The notes below the pieces were generated by a model that was not told the DNA's origin, made no database searches, and saw only the letters and a list, made by a program, of their open reading frames with translations. Positions 50,024-59,108 of a DNA stretch of 64,000 bases are shown here, one piece after another. Source of the stretch: Bacteroidales bacterium (lineage in GTDB: Bacteria; Bacteroidota; Bacteroidia; Bacteroidales; Muribaculaceae); assembly GCA_003150235.1 (NCBI GenBank), contig QAMW01000015.1:8183-72182 (forward strand), given 5' to 3'. The first letter of the stretch is position 1. The number at the start of each line of letters is the position of its first letter. A program made the position numbers and the translations under genes.

Positions 50024-50031
50024 CAAAATTA
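50024..50031 (-). promoter_or_regulatory. -7 element of the orphan response regulator
   Basis: TAATTTTG on the minus strand ending four bases before the ATG at 50019; leaderless, or a 10-nt leader if translation starts at 50010. Confidence 0.65.
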
Positions 50032-50094
50032 GCCATAATACCCATCCAACACTACTGCAAATCAAAAGTTTCATAAAAGTTTAACAATCTCGCG

Positions 50095-50163
50095 GTTTAA
50101 TGAAAATTCAACAAATCTGCTAAATTCATGAAACATATCTCCAGTACCTTTGCCGCTGAAATT
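50095..50163 (+). promoter_or_regulatory. Upstream region of TonB receptor 1, shared with receptor 3
   Basis: A 58-bp block (from AATTCAACAAATCTG to GCTGAAAT, about 50106-50163) aligns without gaps to 59892-59949, 39 of 58 positions by eye. The -7 element TACCTTTG (50145-50152) sits in the same place as TACTTTTG in the other copy. TTTAAC/TTCAAC half-sites just upstream could bind a regulator. Confidence 0.65.
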
Positions 50164-50177
50164 ATTATAAAGATAAA

Positions 50178-52964
50178 ATGGATTTAGTAAGATTGCCAAT
50201 CGGCTTGACACTTGCCGCGACAGCATTTTCACCATTAGCGGCTGAAGCCGGAATTATAAAGGGGACGGTCTATGATAGGCTGACCAATGAGCCTCTTGTC
50301 GGAGCTACCGTTATGTGTGATATTTCGGGAGCAGGCACAGCCACTGATATAGACGGTAACTATTCATTGCGACTTCCGTCGGGAAAATATAGCTTGAGTG
50401 TAAAATATATAGGATATTGCGATACTATTATCACCCGACACATTCCTTCCGGAGATGAAATAGTGGTAGTTGATTTCCTGATGAATCCCGATACGGCTAC
50501 ACTATCGGAGGTCACGGTGACTGCCGAGGCAAGAAAGGATACCGAGACAGCCATGATTGAAGAAGAAAAGCAGAGTGATGTAGTGCAGACCGGCGTTTCA
50601 GCCCAGCAGATTGCCCGCACACAGGATAAGGATGCTTCGGAAGTTATCAGGCGCGTTCCGGGCATTTCTATTATCGATGACAAATTTGTGATGGTGCGTG
50701 GATTGTCACAACGATACAATAACGTGTGGCTTAACGGTAGTGCGGTGCCGAGTTCCGAAGCTGATTCCAGGGCGTTCTCGTTTGATATAATTCCCAGCTC
50801 GCAGCTCGACAATATCGTGATTGTCAAGAGTCCGGCTCCTGAATACCCTTCAGATTTTACCGGTGGATTTGTCATGATAAAGACTAAGTATAATCCTGTG
50901 AAAACCGGTCTTGATCTTTCTTTAGGTACGACCATCAACGATATGACTCATTTTCGGGATTTTCGGTATTCTCATAACGTCCCGTCATTTTTGCCAGGTA
51001 TTATTGACGGAAGCCATTATTATTCCGGCGGATTCAAGAGCCATTTGAAAGAATATGACGGCTATCCGGGAAGAATTGATGTAATGAACAATGGATTCAA
51101 CAATGATTGGAGGGTTTATGATAAAAAGCCTGTCAGTGATTTGAAAATCAATGGCGCCTATAATAACAAGTGGGAGTTTGAATCGGGAGCCACATTAGGA
51201 TTACTTGGCAGTATAAACTATTCAAATTCCTACAGGACGCTGATTGACATGGAAAATTCACTGTATGGTCCTTATGACGTAACAAATGACACTCCTGTCT
51301 TTCTAAGGAAAGCGACCGACAACCAATATACTAACGACATAAAATTCGGCGCGTTGCTTAACCTTTCATTCATTCCGGTTAATCATAATCATCGGTTAGA
51401 ATGGAAGAATATATTCAATCGTATCGTTAAGAACCGATATTCTGATCGTGAAGGATTCAATTCCCAGCCCGACAATATTCGAGATATGGAATATTACTAT
51501 TCTACCCGCAACACATTCAATACCCAGCTTACCGGGCGGCATGAATTTTCATCTTCAGCACTTTGGGACTGGAGCGCCGGGTATGCCTATTCCGACCGGG
51601 ATATGCCTGATCGTCGTCTTGTCCAACTCACAGACCGAACCGATAACCGCATGGGCATATATCGTATTAACCGTGAGTTCACGAGATTGCGTGAGCATGC
51701 AGCGTCACTTAACAACAATTACAGGCATGAATTTATATTCGGCGAGATACATCCGTTGATAAAGACAGGAATATATGGTGAATACCGTACACGCGACTAT
51801 GATGTCCGGGAATTTCAATACGGGTGGCAGCCCGACAATAATCTTCCCGCCGGTTTCATGTTTTCAGGAGATATACCCGGAGAAGTGCTTCTGCCGGAAA
51901 ATTACGGTCCGGACAAATTGTATCTTTATGAAAATGTCAATTTCCTGAACAGCTACAAGGCAAGTAGCAGTCAGATTGCCGCCTATGTCGGTATAAATAT
52001 TCCTTGGAAATCCTTTACCTTTTATGGCGGTGTCAGATATGAATATGTCGATCAGTTGTTGAGGATGAATACAAGACAGGCTGAAGAAAGCCTTCAGAAT
52101 ACACACTATTATTATAAGGATTTCTTCCCGTCGGTAAATCTGAATTACAGGTTCAACGATTTCCACCAGCTGAGGGCGGCATATGGTCGCACAACCAATC
52201 GCCCCGAGTTCCGCGAACTCGCGCCAACTGTTTATTACGATTTTGACCTCGGTAGTAGTGTCATGGGTAACTATGATCTTAAAGCTGCGTATATTCAGAA
52301 TTTCGACATAAGATACGAATGGTATCCCTCTAAGAATGAGCTTATTTCTATAGCATTGTTCTATAAGAGATTTACTCATCCTATCGAATGGACATATACA
52401 GTCGCCGGCGGCACTGATCTTGTATATTCTTATGTAAATGCACGTGGCGCCGATAATTATGGTATAGAAATCGATATCAGGAAGAATCTCGGTTTTATAG
52501 GACTTGATGATTTCAGCATTTCGTTTAACGGGTCCTGGATTAAAAGTAAGGTGACATTTGACGGAGGAAATAATATTGACCGTCCTATGCAAGGACAGTC
52601 GCCTTATCTTATAAACACCGGCCTGTTTTATAATAAAAGCGGTTGGTCAGCTGCGATACTTTACAATCGTATTGGTAAACGCATTGTCGGTGTCGGAAAT
52701 AAATACGGGACAGCTTCTGACGGAACCGCAAGAAATATCCCCAACTCGTATGAGATGCCGCGTAACGCGCTTGACCTGTCGTTTGGAAAGAAATTCGGAC
52801 ATTGGGAAGTGAAGGCTGCCGTGCGTGACCTTCTCGCAGAAAGGTATCTCTTTAAGCAGATTGAAGATGTCGTGACTCTTGAAGGAAACAAGCATATAGA
52901 AGAGGTTACCCGGAGTTATAAACCCGGACGAAACTTCAATCTGTCGATATCATATAGCTTTTAA
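50178..52964 (+). CDS. TonB-dependent receptor 1
   Basis: 928 aa. Signal peptide to ~24 (PLAAEAG), then a carboxypeptidase-regulatory-like beta-sandwich (~25-110: IIKGTVYDRLTNEPLVGATV). The plug follows (~130-240: VIRRVPGISIIDDKFVMVRGLSQRYN, split, and FTGGFVMIKTK), then a 22-strand barrel ending in the terminal Phe of SISYSF. It imports a substrate too large for porins using TonB energy. No SusD partner is present; instead a beta-helix-like surface lipoprotein follows after 35 bp. The plug resembles siderophore-type receptors more than SusC. Confidence 0.92.
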   Translation: MDLVRLPIGLTLAATAFSPLAAEAGIIKGTVYDRLTNEPLVGATVMCDISGAGTATDIDGNYSLRLPSGKYSLSVKYIGYCDTIITRHIPSGDEIVVVDFLMNPDTATLSEVTVTAEARKDTETAMIEEEKQSDVVQTGVSAQQIARTQDKDASEVIRRVPGISIIDDKFVMVRGLSQRYNNVWLNGSAVPSSEADSRAFSFDIIPSSQLDNIVIVKSPAPEYPSDFTGGFVMIKTKYNPVKTGLDLSLGTTINDMTHFRDFRYSHNVPSFLPGIIDGSHYYSGGFKSHLKEYDGYPGRIDVMNNGFNNDWRVYDKKPVSDLKINGAYNNKWEFESGATLGLLGSINYSNSYRTLIDMENSLYGPYDVTNDTPVFLRKATDNQYTNDIKFGALLNLSFIPVNHNHRLEWKNIFNRIVKNRYSDREGFNSQPDNIRDMEYYYSTRNTFNTQLTGRHEFSSSALWDWSAGYAYSDRDMPDRRLVQLTDRTDNRMGIYRINREFTRLREHAASLNNNYRHEFIFGEIHPLIKTGIYGEYRTRDYDVREFQYGWQPDNNLPAGFMFSGDIPGEVLLPENYGPDKLYLYENVNFLNSYKASSSQIAAYVGINIPWKSFTFYGGVRYEYVDQLLRMNTRQAEESLQNTHYYYKDFFPSVNLNYRFNDFHQLRAAYGRTTNRPEFRELAPTVYYDFDLGSSVMGNYDLKAAYIQNFDIRYEWYPSKNELISIALFYKRFTHPIEWTYTVAGGTDLVYSYVNARGADNYGIEIDIRKNLGFIGLDDFSISFNGSWIKSKVTFDGGNNIDRPMQGQSPYLINTGLFYNKSGWSAAILYNRIGKRIVGVGNKYGTASDGTARNIPNSYEMPRNALDLSFGKKFGHWEVKAAVRDLLAERYLFKQIEDVVTLEGNKHIEEVTRSYKPGRNFNLSISYSF

Positions 52965-52999
52965 ACTGCCATGTGGCATTTATTAAATAAAATTTTTTT

Positions 53000-54493
53000 A
53001 TGATGAAAACAACAAAACATTTAAGCCGTCATTCGATGACAGGTATTGTTTGTGCTTTGAGTCTGTTAGCAATGGGCTGTTCTTCTGACAACAGTGATGA
53101 ACCCTCTTCAAATCCGTCGACCGGCAATCCGGAAGTAACTTACAAGGGTAATGTGGCTTATAGCGATGGAATAGTGTTCGAGGGCAATGAACTTGGCAAT
53201 GGTACACAGAATTTTCATTTTACCGGTGATGTGACTCTTGAGAAAGGTACTTATTTTCTGAAAGGATGGGTATATGTCGATGCCGGTGCAAAGCTTCGTA
53301 TCCCCGCCGGGACAATAATAAAGGGTGACAAAGCTACGATGGCGTCGCTTATTGTAGAGCCTGGTGGATATTGCGAGATGAAAGGTAATGCGAATGAGCC
53401 GATTGTGATGACTTCAGCACAGAATCCCGGACAGCGCCGACCCGGTGACTGGGGTGGACTGATTGTATGTGGCAAAGGTATTAATAATCAGGGAACCCAA
53501 CAGATTGAAGGTGGTCCTACAACGATCCACGGTGGAAATGATGCATCTGACAATTCCGGAATATATAGTTATATACGAGTGGAATTTGCCGGTTATCCAT
53601 TTGACACCGATAAGGAAATCAACGGTGTTACATTCGGGTCGGTCGGTAGCGGAACACAGATTGACCATATTCAGGTATCCTATTCCAATGATGATTCTTT
53701 TGAATGGTTCGGCGGTTCGGCAAATTGCTCCTATCTCATTGCTTACAAAGGCTGGGATGATGATTTTGACACTGACAACGGTTTTAGCGGCGAGGTGAGA
53801 TACTGTCTTGCAGTGCGTGATCCGAGAATTGCCGATACTTCACAGTCCAATGGATTTGAGAGTGATAACAATGCCAGTGGAGCGGAGACAGCTCCGTTTA
53901 CATCTGCACGGTTCAGTAACGTGACTCTCATAGGTCCGAAGACTATGAAAAATGTTGATTTCGTCAATGATGGAAATTATATTACGGCAGGTTCGATTTT
54001 CCCTGATAACGGTTCGAAACTTGGCAAGTTCCAGTCAGCGATTCAGATTCGTCGCAGTAGTAAACTGAATTTGTCCAACCTTCTTGCTGTGGGTTACCCG
54101 ATAGGACTGATTGTAGATGGTGAAAAAGGTCAGTCTGTGGCATTTGCCAAATCGGGCGAATTTAAACTTGAAAATGTGCTCTTTGCCGGAATGGATATAG
54201 TCGGCACTGACAAAAACAAGGAATATGATGATTATTTGTTTGATTATCTTACCGGAACTGAAGACAGGTCGCAGCCATCGTTCTCCCATACATTCTTCCT
54301 TTCAGGAATTGGAAACAAAGTAGTTGACGAAACCTCACTCGGGCTGTCCGACCCTTACATGACCGGTCAGAATTATTGTCCGGTGGCTACAATCAGCGAT
54401 GGTAAGGGCGGATTTATAGGAGCCTTCAAAGATGCTTCCGACAACTGGATGAAAGGTTGGACCAATTTCGACCCGCAGAATACGGTTTATTGA
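53000..54493 (+). CDS. Surface lipoprotein with parallel beta-helix-like body
   Basis: 497 aa. Lipobox LLAMGC (Cys27) followed by SSDNSDE, an acidic export-type patch. The body has recurring Gly/Asn/Val turns: KLRIPAGTIIKGDKATMASL, YCEMKGNANEPIVMTSAQNP, RRPGDWGGLIVCGKG, GGNDASDNSGIYSYIRVEFAG. These look like rungs of a right-handed beta-helix. Proteins of this type follow TonB receptors in other Bacteroidota and probably capture the same ligand at the surface; I do not know the ligand. It lies 35 bp after the receptor. Confidence 0.8.
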   Translation: MMKTTKHLSRHSMTGIVCALSLLAMGCSSDNSDEPSSNPSTGNPEVTYKGNVAYSDGIVFEGNELGNGTQNFHFTGDVTLEKGTYFLKGWVYVDAGAKLRIPAGTIIKGDKATMASLIVEPGGYCEMKGNANEPIVMTSAQNPGQRRPGDWGGLIVCGKGINNQGTQQIEGGPTTIHGGNDASDNSGIYSYIRVEFAGYPFDTDKEINGVTFGSVGSGTQIDHIQVSYSNDDSFEWFGGSANCSYLIAYKGWDDDFDTDNGFSGEVRYCLAVRDPRIADTSQSNGFESDNNASGAETAPFTSARFSNVTLIGPKTMKNVDFVNDGNYITAGSIFPDNGSKLGKFQSAIQIRRSSKLNLSNLLAVGYPIGLIVDGEKGQSVAFAKSGEFKLENVLFAGMDIVGTDKNKEYDDYLFDYLTGTEDRSQPSFSHTFFLSGIGNKVVDETSLGLSDPYMTGQNYCPVATISDGKGGFIGAFKDASDNWMKGWTNFDPQNTVY

Positions 54494-54519
54494 TTTTGAC
54501 TCACTGATGAGAACCATGA

Positions 54520-54550
54520 GGGCTGTCGCTGTTTTGGCGACGGCTCTTTT
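54520..54550 (+). terminator. Terminator of receptor 1 operon
   Basis: A 10-bp stem (GGGCTGTCGC with GCGACGGCTC, two G-U pairs) followed by TTTT, between convergent genes. Confidence 0.8.
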
Positions 54551-54560
54551 GGCGCAAGGA

Positions 54561-55610
54561 TTAGAAGATGACGGTGAAGTGATGGCGATGGGCAATGTGG
54601 CGATAGCTGATCTGCCATCCGTGGAAGTCGCAGATAGCCTTGACGATGGGCAGCCCGAGTCCTGTACCTCCGCTTTGGGTGTCGGCGGAGTGAAACCGGC
54701 GGAATATCTCGTCGGGATTAAGCGGCTTGTCTTCTGCCGGATTACTGATTTCCAAGGCGCTCTTAGTGACATGTATCAGTATTTCGCCCGATTCGGTGTG
54801 TCGGATAGCATTGACTACAAAATTATTGACCATTGATTCCAGCAATACGGGATTGGCATTTATCGTCACGTCAGTCTCGTTTATCATCACTACAGAGCAG
54901 TTGCCTTTCAACAGGTTATAGGAAGGCAGAAGTTTCTCGATGAATGGGGTCAGGGCAATCCGCTTCCGGTCGCCGTATTGCGCGTTTTCTATTTTGGCGA
55001 GAAGCAGCAGATTGCGGTTGAGTCGCCCCATACGGGTGTTGAGCCGGTATAATTCTTCGACAAGTTCGAGCTGTGACTGCGACAGCTCTTCCTGCATCAG
55101 AAGGTCGAGTTTGCTGCGGGTCACCGCAAGCGGTGTCTGCAGTTCATGGGAGGCGTTTTCAGTAAATTCTTTCTGGATGGTATAGGTCTCTTTATTTTTT
55201 CTCATCAGTTTGCCGAGGGTCTCGTTCAGTCGTGAAAATTCCGTGATGTCGGTAGGGCTGAACTCCGGTACATCGCTCTGCGCAAGATTAAACCGCTCGG
55301 CATCGCGCAGTGTGTCGTCAAACGGTCGCCACAGGCGGCGCGTGATGTAGCGCACGGTGATAAACAGGGCGATGCTTAGCAGTACAAACGTCAGCACAAA
55401 CTGAATCATAACGCCTACCATTATGTCACGTTCAAGGTCAAGCTGCGGAATTGCTTGACCCCTCTTGACGGCACGGATGACATCAATCAGGTCTTCGGCA
55501 TAGAAATGCTTCGTCAGCATATAGAAAGCCGGCGTCATCAACGCGAATATCACCGCCGTGCATATCATAAACTGCACGAGGGTCTTGTGTATGAGGCTTT
55601 TCCTTTTCAT
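54561..55610 (-). CDS. Sensor histidine kinase
   Basis: 349 aa from the ATG at 55610, which overlaps the regulator stop by 4 bp. Two membrane helices (~13-33 and ~63-90) enclose a small periplasmic loop, too short for a large sensor domain. The H box is ENASHELQTPLAVTRSKLD (His near residue 155), the N box is MVNNFVVNAIRHT and the G box is GTGLGLPIVKAI. It phosphorylates the regulator encoded before it. Its regulator gene is divergent from the barrel-DgkA-PAP2 operon, the likely target. Confidence 0.93.
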   Translation of the reverse strand: MKRKSLIHKTLVQFMICTAVIFALMTPAFYMLTKHFYAEDLIDVIRAVKRGQAIPQLDLERDIMVGVMIQFVLTFVLLSIALFITVRYITRRLWRPFDDTLRDAERFNLAQSDVPEFSPTDITEFSRLNETLGKLMRKNKETYTIQKEFTENASHELQTPLAVTRSKLDLLMQEELSQSQLELVEELYRLNTRMGRLNRNLLLLAKIENAQYGDRKRIALTPFIEKLLPSYNLLKGNCSVVMINETDVTINANPVLLESMVNNFVVNAIRHTESGEILIHVTKSALEISNPAEDKPLNPDEIFRRFHSADTQSGGTGLGLPIVKAICDFHGWQISYRHIAHRHHFTVIF

Positions 55611-56284
55611 TCTGCAATCCATTTATATCCGGCTCCGTAAAATGTCTTGATGCAGTCACTCAGCCCGGCATCGGCGAGCTTCCCTTTCAGGTTTTTGATG
55701 TGGGCATATACAAAATTAAAGTCATCCATCATGTCGGCGATATCTCCGCTCAGATGCTCGGCAAGCGCGCTTTTCGAGACCACGCGGCGGCGGTTTTCGA
55801 TGAGAAACAGCAGCAGGTCATATTCTGTCCTGGTGAGGTCAAGGCGTTTTTCCCCGACAGTAACATTGCGTTCAAGCAGGTCGACGCTCACGGCACCCGA
55901 TTGAATGACATTGCTCGCCGTAAAGCATTTACGGCGAAGGAGCGCAAACACACGCATACTCAGCTCAGGAAGGTGGAACGGTTTTGCAAGGTAATCGTCG
56001 GCACCGAGGCGCAGACCTGTCACCTTGTCGTCGAGCGAGTCTTTCGCCGACACTATGATGACACCTGTACGCGGCGCAGTCTCTTTTATATGCCGCAGCA
56101 GGTCAAGACCGGTACCGCCGGGCAGCATCAGGTCAAGGAGTATGCAGTCATATTCATATACCTCGATTTTTCCGGCGGCTTCCATATATGAAAACGCCTG
56201 TTCACACAAATATTCCTCCTGCCCGAGAAAGCTAACGATGCTGTCGGAGAGTTGCTTCTCATCCTCTATTATCAGTATTTTCAT
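55607..56284 (-). CDS. OmpR-type response regulator of the two-component system
   Basis: 225 aa. Receiver domain with IIEDEKQLSD, phospho-acceptor Asp in CILLDLMLPGGTG (~residue 51) and Lys in YLAKPFHL. The winged-helix C-terminus has LTRTEYDLLLFLIENRRRVVS. First gene of a regulator-kinase operon, 17 bp after its -7 box TATTTTTG (56309-56302). It resembles CpxR/QseB/RprY-type regulators. Confidence 0.94.
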   Translation of the reverse strand: MKILIIEDEKQLSDSIVSFLGQEEYLCEQAFSYMEAAGKIEVYEYDCILLDLMLPGGTGLDLLRHIKETAPRTGVIIVSAKDSLDDKVTGLRLGADDYLAKPFHLPELSMRVFALLRRKCFTASNVIQSGAVSVDLLERNVTVGEKRLDLTRTEYDLLLFLIENRRRVVSKSALAEHLSGDIADMMDDFNFVYAHIKNLKGKLADAGLSDCIKTFYGAGYKWIAE

Positions 56285-56301
56285 CTTATCGTTTTTAACG
56301 G

Positions 56302-56309
56302 CAAAAATA
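56302..56309 (-). promoter_or_regulatory. -7 element of the two-component operon
   Basis: TATTTTTG on the minus strand, 17 bp before the regulator start. Confidence 0.65.
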
Positions 56310-56395
56310 TTACTAAATTTTGTAGAAATTCAGAATCTCTGCAAAATCGCCTCGTAATTTCGCGCCGGTTTATAATCACGAATTGCAATGGCTAT

Positions 56396-58768
56396 ATGAC
56401 ACGTTTAATTTTAATAATGCTTGTCGCGCTCGGCTATCTTGACCTTGAAGCGCAGACTACAGGTACTGTGACAGGTCAGATTCTGGAAAAAGATTCGGGA
56501 CTGCCTGTCGAATATGCGACCGCTACACTTTATAGAACTCGTGATGGAAAAATCGAGGCTGGCTGCATGACTGACAGCCTTGGTGTGTTCCGTCTGGAGA
56601 AAGTTCCGGGTGGGTCCTATTACATTGAAGGAGCATACGTAGGATGCGAGCCGGTCGGCTCCGACACTTTTGCCGTGGCTCACGGTGCGATTGTTGATGC
56701 AGGCACTCTGTATATTTCCATGGGTGAAACGCTGTCGGAGGTTGTGGTTGAAGGTCGGAAGTCCACATTCACGGCGCGGCTTGACAGGAAAGTATTTAAT
56801 GTCGGGCAAGATATCATGAGCAACTCCGGCTCCGTTGGTGACCTGATGCAGAATATACCGTCGGTGGATGTCGATATCGATGGCAATGTAAGTCTCCGCG
56901 GCAATGAAAATGTGACCATCCTTATAAATGGCAAGCCGTCGGCGATGATGAGCGCGAAGACACGCGGCGATGCACTCGCACAGCTTCCGGCAAGCAATAT
57001 CGAGCGTATAGAGGTCATCACCAATCCATCGGCGGAGTATAAGCCCGACGGGGTGAGCGGTATAATTAACATTGTGCTTAAGAAAGATGCCCGTCAGGGA
57101 CTTAACGGCACTGTGACCGCAAATGTGGGCAGCTATTGGCGCACAAATGCCGGCGTGGGTCTAAATTACGGATTTAAGGGTATGACGCTGTTTGGCGACT
57201 ATACCTGGCGACGTGACCGTTACGACCGCAGCATCATCGACAACCGCACATCTCCCGTCGGCGACATCAGCCAGACTACTTACGGTCTCGGGCGTCCGGT
57301 GTCGCATACCTTTCGTCTTGGCATGAATGTCAACCTGTCGTCACGCGACGTGATCGAGGTGGCGGGTAGTTACAATCGTAGGCGTTTCAAGCGCAATGAG
57401 CGCGTGGAGTCGCAGACACATGATATTTCCGGTATGGAGACTGCTTCATACGAACGCGACCGCGATGCCGATGCAAAAGAAAATATGTGGGAGGGGAGTT
57501 TTCGATATTCCCATACCTACGGGGAGGAAAATGAATTTGGTATCGATTACACCTACTCATCGGAATCGGAAGATGAGATTAACCATTACACCACAACGGA
57601 GCAGCGCGTGATGTCGAAAAATGACGAGTGGGTGTGGGATGCCAATTATATCCATGCCTCCCGTGTGTTCTGGCATCACCGTCTGTCAGGTAATGTAAAG
57701 CTCGTGTCAGGCTACGAACTCGAACATCTCCGCGCCGAACAGAATTATCACGTGTCGGACTGGAATGGCGCGGAATTTGTACCCAATCTCGACCGGACAA
57801 GTGATTTTACACATTACCGGTTGCTCAACTCGCTTTACGCCACCTTGGAAATGCATTTCGGAAAATGGAATCTGCTTGCCGGTGCAAGGGGTGAATATAC
57901 CGGCATCAGAAACGACCTGCACAACACATCCACTGATTTGCGCCGCAACTATTTTAATCTGTATCCCACACTGCATATATCCCATCCGCTTGGCAGCGGA
58001 AGCGAAGTCATGTTAAGCTATTCGCTGCGAGTCAACCGCCCTGATGGAAGCGACATGAACCCTTTTGCCGAGCGAATCAATCCGCTTAGTCTTGAGGCCG
58101 GTAATCCCGACCTGAAGCCTGAAAAGATACATTCGCTTGAAGCCGGGTGGCTCTGGCGTGGCGAAAGTGGTGCATCGTTGATGACCACGCTATATTACCG
58201 TTATATCTACGACAAGATTACGGAGGTGTCACGATATATTGACGGCGGCGTGCTGCTTACCACCAAGGAAAATCTTCAGTCGAGTCAAAACGCCGGAATC
58301 GAGCTGATATGGACCATGCCCGTGAGTCGCTGGCTTGATTTCAATCTTAACATGAACGGCTACTACAATCAGATAGATGCCTCCAAACTTGGCTTCGGAA
58401 AACACAAGGACACATTTTCATGGAGTGCGCTCCTCAACGCGGATTTCCGCCCCTTCAGCCACTATATGATTCAGCTCAACGCGCGGTATCGTTCCGCTAC
58501 TCTCGTGCCTCAGGGACGGCGTGACGCCGACCTTCGCATCAATCTGGGCATGAAGTATGACATTCCGGCGATAAACCTGTCGATAATCGGTTCGGTCACC
58601 GACCTTTTCGATACATATCGTAAATCCTACACCCTTGACACACCAGAACTGAAGCAGAAGGTCGAAAAACGCCGTAACCCCCGCATATTCTATATCGGGC
58701 TGTCATGGCAGTTCGGTGGTGTGAAGAAACGTGCAGAAAACAAACTTGAGTATGATGAAGGGCTATAA
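56396..58768 (+). CDS. Outer-membrane beta-barrel receptor 2 (carboxypeptidase-regulatory domain plus barrel)
   Basis: 790 aa from the ATG at 56396 (MTRLILIMLVALGY), giving a short signal peptide. An N-terminal carboxypeptidase-regulatory-like domain (~22-100: GTVTGQILEKDSGLPVEY) is followed by a plug-like region (~115-215: VGDLMQNIPSVDVDIDGNV, SLRGNENVTILINGKPSAMM, IERIEVITNPSAEYKPDGVSG split) and a large barrel (outer-membrane beta-barrel family 3). Substrate unknown. Its end overlaps the DgkA gene by 17 bp, so it heads the barrel-dgkA-PAP2 operon, divergent from the two-component genes. Confidence 0.88.
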   Translation: MTRLILIMLVALGYLDLEAQTTGTVTGQILEKDSGLPVEYATATLYRTRDGKIEAGCMTDSLGVFRLEKVPGGSYYIEGAYVGCEPVGSDTFAVAHGAIVDAGTLYISMGETLSEVVVEGRKSTFTARLDRKVFNVGQDIMSNSGSVGDLMQNIPSVDVDIDGNVSLRGNENVTILINGKPSAMMSAKTRGDALAQLPASNIERIEVITNPSAEYKPDGVSGIINIVLKKDARQGLNGTVTANVGSYWRTNAGVGLNYGFKGMTLFGDYTWRRDRYDRSIIDNRTSPVGDISQTTYGLGRPVSHTFRLGMNVNLSSRDVIEVAGSYNRRRFKRNERVESQTHDISGMETASYERDRDADAKENMWEGSFRYSHTYGEENEFGIDYTYSSESEDEINHYTTTEQRVMSKNDEWVWDANYIHASRVFWHHRLSGNVKLVSGYELEHLRAEQNYHVSDWNGAEFVPNLDRTSDFTHYRLLNSLYATLEMHFGKWNLLAGARGEYTGIRNDLHNTSTDLRRNYFNLYPTLHISHPLGSGSEVMLSYSLRVNRPDGSDMNPFAERINPLSLEAGNPDLKPEKIHSLEAGWLWRGESGASLMTTLYYRYIYDKITEVSRYIDGGVLLTTKENLQSSQNAGIELIWTMPVSRWLDFNLNMNGYYNQIDASKLGFGKHKDTFSWSALLNADFRPFSHYMIQLNARYRSATLVPQGRRDADLRINLGMKYDIPAINLSIIGSVTDLFDTYRKSYTLDTPELKQKVEKRRNPRIFYIGLSWQFGGVKKRAENKLEYDEGL

Positions 58769-59108
58769 TCCGTTGTCACGCAGCTTCCGGAATGCTTTTG
58801 CCGGTATTGGGCACACAATGGGTGAGCGCAATATGAAAATTCATCTTGTGACTGCGATTGGAGTGGTTGCCTGTGGCTGTATTTTTAATCTGTCACGGCT
58901 TGAATGGCTCATTCTGCTGCTGAATATTGCCGGGGTATTAGTCGCGGAGACATTCAATACTGCAATCGAGCGATTGGCTGACCGTGTGTGCCCGACTTAC
59001 GACGATGCAATCCGCGGAGTAAAAGATATTGCAGCGGGGGCTGTCGTGATTATGGCTGTGTATGCCGCCATTTCAGGAATTATTATATTTATTCCCAAAT
59101 TCTTATGA
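58752..59108 (+). CDS. dgkA: Diacylglycerol kinase family (DgkA-type) membrane kinase
   Basis: 118 aa, three membrane helices. The family signature NTAIERLADRV (near residue 68) carries the catalytic Glu. MKIHLVTAIGVV and VAETFNTAIE are typical. In E. coli DgkA phosphorylates diacylglycerol; homologues in Gram-positives phosphorylate undecaprenol. The start at 58752 (ATGATG) lies inside the upstream gene, so translation is coupled. The last codon overlaps the PAP2 start by 4 bp. Kinase and phosphatase together suggest a lipid phosphorylation cycle. Confidence 0.9.
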   Translation: MMKGYNPLSRSFRNAFAGIGHTMGERNMKIHLVTAIGVVACGCIFNLSRLEWLILLLNIAGVLVAETFNTAIERLADRVCPTYDDAIRGVKDIAAGAVVIMAVYAAISGIIIFIPKFL

